Positions 48,201 through 50,304 of a DNA stretch of 50,304 nt are shown one piece after another. This DNA is from an uncultured Clostridia bacterium (GTDB lineage Bacteria > Bacillota > Clostridia > Oscillospirales > Oscillospiraceae): assembly GCA_937893605.1 (NCBI GenBank), contig CALBGG010000027.1, positions 1 through 50,304 on the forward strand. The letters are read 5' to 3'. A program made the position numbers and the translations under genes. Below the pieces are notes generated by a model, which was given only the letters and a program-made list of their open reading frames with translations, did not search any database and had not been told where the DNA came from. Numbering within the stretch: position 1 is the first letter of the stretch; each line of letters begins with the position of its first letter.

Positions 48201-48827
48201 CTACTTCACCCGCACGGGCATGAGCTCCTCGCCGACGGCTTTTGCGCTGCTCTGTCCGGCGCTGAGCTCGGTGACGCGAGCCCGGAAAGCCTCGGCCTTC
48301 GACTCGGGCAGGAGAAATGTCATGTGCACATCCGCGCCGTATTCAACATCGCTCACCGCGCCCTCGAGCGCAAGGCACTCCGTTTTCATGCGCTCGAGCA
48401 GAGAATACGGGCAGGCCGCTTCTAACTTGACCCAGCGGCGCACGGCGGCGATGCCCGCCGCATCCAGCGCGTCTTTGGCGCTTTTTGTGTATGCGCGCAG
48501 CAGTCCGCCCGTTCCGAGCAGCACGCCGCCGAAGTATCGCGTTACGACGCACACGACGTTCTCAACGCCCTCGCGCTTGAACACCTCGAGCATCGGCAGC
48601 CCCGCCGTGCCCTGCGGCTCGCCGTCGTCGGAATAGCGCACGGCGCCCTCGCGGATGATGTAGCACCAGCAGTTGTGACGCGCATCGTAGTGCTTTTTCT
48701 TCATCTCGTTTATGAACTCGCGCGCTTTGTCTTCCGTTTCGGCAAAGCGCACATGGCCGAGAAAGCTCGACCGCTTTTCAACAAATTCCGCCTCGCCGCT
48801 TCCGGCCGGCACGAAATACTCGCTCAA
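48201..48827 (-). CDS. yigZ: YigZ/IMPACT family protein (UPF0029)
   Basis: 208 residues starting at a TTG that overlaps the hflX stop by four bases (TTGA); AAGGAGG lies about ten bases upstream. The N-terminal IMPACT/UPF0029 domain shows KRSSFLGHVRFAETEDKA, YDARHNCWCYIIR, YSDDGEPQGTAGLPML and VVTRYFGGVLLGTGGLLRAY. A C-terminal DUF1949-type domain follows. The bacterial role is not settled; links to translation or nucleic-acid binding have been suggested. Co-translated with the ribosome-associated GTPase HflX. Confidence 0.92.
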   Translation of the reverse strand: MSEYFVPAGSGEAEFVEKRSSFLGHVRFAETEDKAREFINEMKKKHYDARHNCWCYIIREGAVRYSDDGEPQGTAGLPMLEVFKREGVENVVCVVTRYFGGVLLGTGGLLRAYTKSAKDALDAAGIAAVRRWVKLEAACPYSLLERMKTECLALEGAVSDVEYGADVHMTFLLPESKAEAFRARVTELSAGQSSAKAVGEELMPVRVK

Positions 48828-50122
48828 TCCTCCCAGTCCTCCTTGGGCTCGGTGTAGCCGGGTATATACCTCTTTATCTTCCCGAACACCTCCGGCGGCG
48901 CGGTGACCTCGGCCTTGATGCCGTCGTCGAGATACTCAAGGCTCGTAACGGCGGCCTCGCGGTTCAAAAGGTCCATAACCCCCGCGTCGGAATACGGTAT
49001 TCGCAGCGTGACATGATGATTTCCTCTGTCAAGCAGCGAAGAGAGCCGCCCGACGAGCTCCTGCACGCCCTCGCCGCTTTTTGCCGACAGGCACACGACA
49101 TCATCACCGTGCGGCAGTATGCCGATGTACGCATCGCACTTGTTGAACACGCGGATGCAGGGCGTTTTTTCTGCGCCGAGCTGTCGAATAAGCTCATCAA
49201 CAACGTGCGCCTGCTCCTCCCAGTCGGGGTTTGAGATGTCTATGACATGCAGCAGCACGTCCGCATAGCTGAGCTCCTCGAGCGTGGCCTTGAAGGCCTC
49301 GACGAGATGGTGCGGCAGCTTGCGGATAAAGCCGACGGTGTCGGATATCAGAACCTCCGTCACCTCGTCGATGCGCAGTTTGCGCGTCGTGGTATCCAGC
49401 GTGTCGAAAAGGCGGTCGTTTGCCTGGATACCGGCGTCGGTCAGGCAGTTTAAAAGGGTTGATTTTCCGGCGTTTGTGTAGCCTACGAGAGCGACGACGG
49501 GAACATCGTTTTTCTCGCGCTTGCGGCGCTGGGTCGAGCGCACCTTGCGCACGGCGGCAAGCTCCTCCTCAAGCTTCTGTATCTTCCTGCGGATATGACG
49601 GCGGTCTGTCTCGAGCTGAGTTTCGCCGGGGCCGCGCGTGCCGATAGGAGACGAGCCTCCGGACGCCGTCTGGCGCACAAGGTGCGTCCACATGCCCGTA
49701 AGACGCGGCAGCAGGTATTTATACTGCGCAAGCTCGACCTGAAGCTGACCCTCACGCGTCTGCGCGCGCTGGGCAAAGATGTCGAGTATGAGCCCCGAGC
49801 GGTCGAGCACCTTTACGCCGAGCTCCTCGCCCAGAACACGCATCTGCGACGGCGACAGCTCATTATCGAACACCGCAAGATCGCAGTCGTTCATATCTAT
49901 GAACGCCTTGAGCTCGGCGACCTTGCCGTCGCCGATGAAGCTGCGCGGGTCGGGCGTCGGGCGGTTTTGTATCATCATGCCTATCGCCTCGCCGCCCGCC
50001 GTTTCGACCAGCGCGGCAAGCTCCTGCATTGAGATCTCGCTCGAGCGCTCCGACGGCTCCATTGAAGCCGCCGCAAGTCCGGCCAGCACCGCACGCTCGA
50101 TCTTAATATCATTATTTTCCAT
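48824..50122 (-). CDS. hflX: GTPase HflX
   Basis: 432 residues. The N-terminal HflX domain includes GDGKVAELKAFI and FDNELSPSQMR. A coiled segment around RRHIRRKIQKLEEELAAVRK leads to the GTPase domain, with G1 GYTNAGKST, G3 DTVGF and G4 NKCD. HflX binds the large ribosomal subunit and rescues stalled or hibernating ribosomes. AAGGA stands about eight bases before the ATG. The promoter is at 50168-50196. yigZ follows with a four-base overlap. Confidence 0.95.
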   Translation of the reverse strand: MENNDIKIERAVLAGLAAASMEPSERSSEISMQELAALVETAGGEAIGMMIQNRPTPDPRSFIGDGKVAELKAFIDMNDCDLAVFDNELSPSQMRVLGEELGVKVLDRSGLILDIFAQRAQTREGQLQVELAQYKYLLPRLTGMWTHLVRQTASGGSSPIGTRGPGETQLETDRRHIRRKIQKLEEELAAVRKVRSTQRRKREKNDVPVVALVGYTNAGKSTLLNCLTDAGIQANDRLFDTLDTTTRKLRIDEVTEVLISDTVGFIRKLPHHLVEAFKATLEELSYADVLLHVIDISNPDWEEQAHVVDELIRQLGAEKTPCIRVFNKCDAYIGILPHGDDVVCLSAKSGEGVQELVGRLSSLLDRGNHHVTLRIPYSDAGVMDLLNREAAVTSLEYLDDGIKAEVTAPPEVFGKIKRYIPGYTEPKEDWED

Positions 50123-50167
50123 GGCGAATTGTCCTTGTTTTTTGTTTTAAATTACGTTTTACATTAT

Positions 50168-50196
50168 ATTATACCAAATCGCCGCACGATTGTCAC
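50168..50196 (-). promoter_or_regulatory. Promoter of hflX-yigZ
   Basis: Minus strand: GTGACA (50196-50191), 17-base spacer, TATAAT (50173-50168). Confidence 0.65.
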
Positions 50197-50206
50197 GAAA
50201 ATATAA

Positions 50207-50249
50207 AAAGCTTCCGCGGCGGAGCGATATGCCCCGATACGGAAGCTTT
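50207..50249 (-). terminator. Terminator of the gene entering from the right edge
   Basis: AAAGCTTCCG (50207-50216) pairs perfectly with CGGAAGCTTT (50240-50249); on the minus strand it runs into TTTATATTTT. Confidence 0.8.
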
Positions 50250-50251
50250 CC

Positions 50252-50304
50252 TTACATTGCCGCGGCGCTCGTGGCAGATCCGAGGATCGAGCGCCGCAGC
50301 AGCA
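50252..50304 (-). CDS. C-terminal end of an unidentified gene (partial)
   Basis: One minus-strand frame from the window edge reads LLRRSILGSATSAAAM and then TAA at 50254-50252, directly followed by a strong terminator. The position of the stop just before the terminator suggests a real gene end. Sixteen residues are too few to name it, and the frame is chosen only by that stop. Confidence 0.4.
   Translation of the reverse strand, partial: LLRRSILGSATSAAAM

Overview
The window looks like a chromosomal segment of a spore-forming, fairly GC-rich Clostridia member, probably Oscillospiraceae/Ruminococcaceae-like and gut-associated. This rests on a SpoIIR homologue, type III glutamine synthetase, T-box and lysine riboswitch control, a CIRCE-controlled hrcA-grpE-dnaK-dnaJ operon, a dgt-dnaG-rpoD block, the MEP-pathway gene ispE, and many palindromic intergenic repeats of a kind seen in gut Firmicutes. 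No rRNA, tRNA, CRISPR array, prophage or intact insertion sequence was found.

Layout. Positions 1-315 carry a tiny membrane-peptide gene facing a consensus antisense promoter, with the architecture of a type I toxin-antitoxin module. A repeat-rich gap leads to trkA-trkH (K+ uptake). A LysR gene is divergent from a putP-type Na+/solute symporter. Then comes a minus-strand operon asnB-glnN-pyrG-nadE-bioY behind an asparagine T-box leader; four of its products handle amide nitrogen or ammonia. A second LysR gene is followed by a mobile-element-like repeat and a lysine riboswitch in front of a three-gene amino-acid ABC transporter, whose binding protein appears circularly permuted.

From 17.4 to 27.6 kb: prfB, split transketolase, a galactokinase-like gene, mscS, spoIIR, ispE, an ApgM-type mutase, a secreted metallo-beta-lactamase-fold protein and an EamA transporter. 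From 27.6 to 34.8 kb is a nucleoside salvage cluster: a BmpA-type ABC importer and deoD on the minus strand, udk and tdk diverging from them. An aconitase-X pair with a MarR regulator and a palindromic operator follows. Next are the heat-shock operon, an XRE regulator divergent from a 51-residue protein with two matching dyads between them, rpoD-dnaG-dgt, and yigZ-hflX. A compact structured RNA with its own promoter and terminator lies just after yigZ.

Five copies of one imperfect inverted-repeat element sit in gaps at 14.1, 18.7, 42.8, 46.5 and 48.0 kb. Several of them supply stop codons or terminal codons, or abut promoters and ribosome sites. The strongest candidates for undescribed biology are the roughly 77-nt RNA at 48.1 kb, the permuted binding protein with its translational lysine switch, and the type I module at the left edge. 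All functional calls come from reading the sequence and family knowledge; no searches were run.
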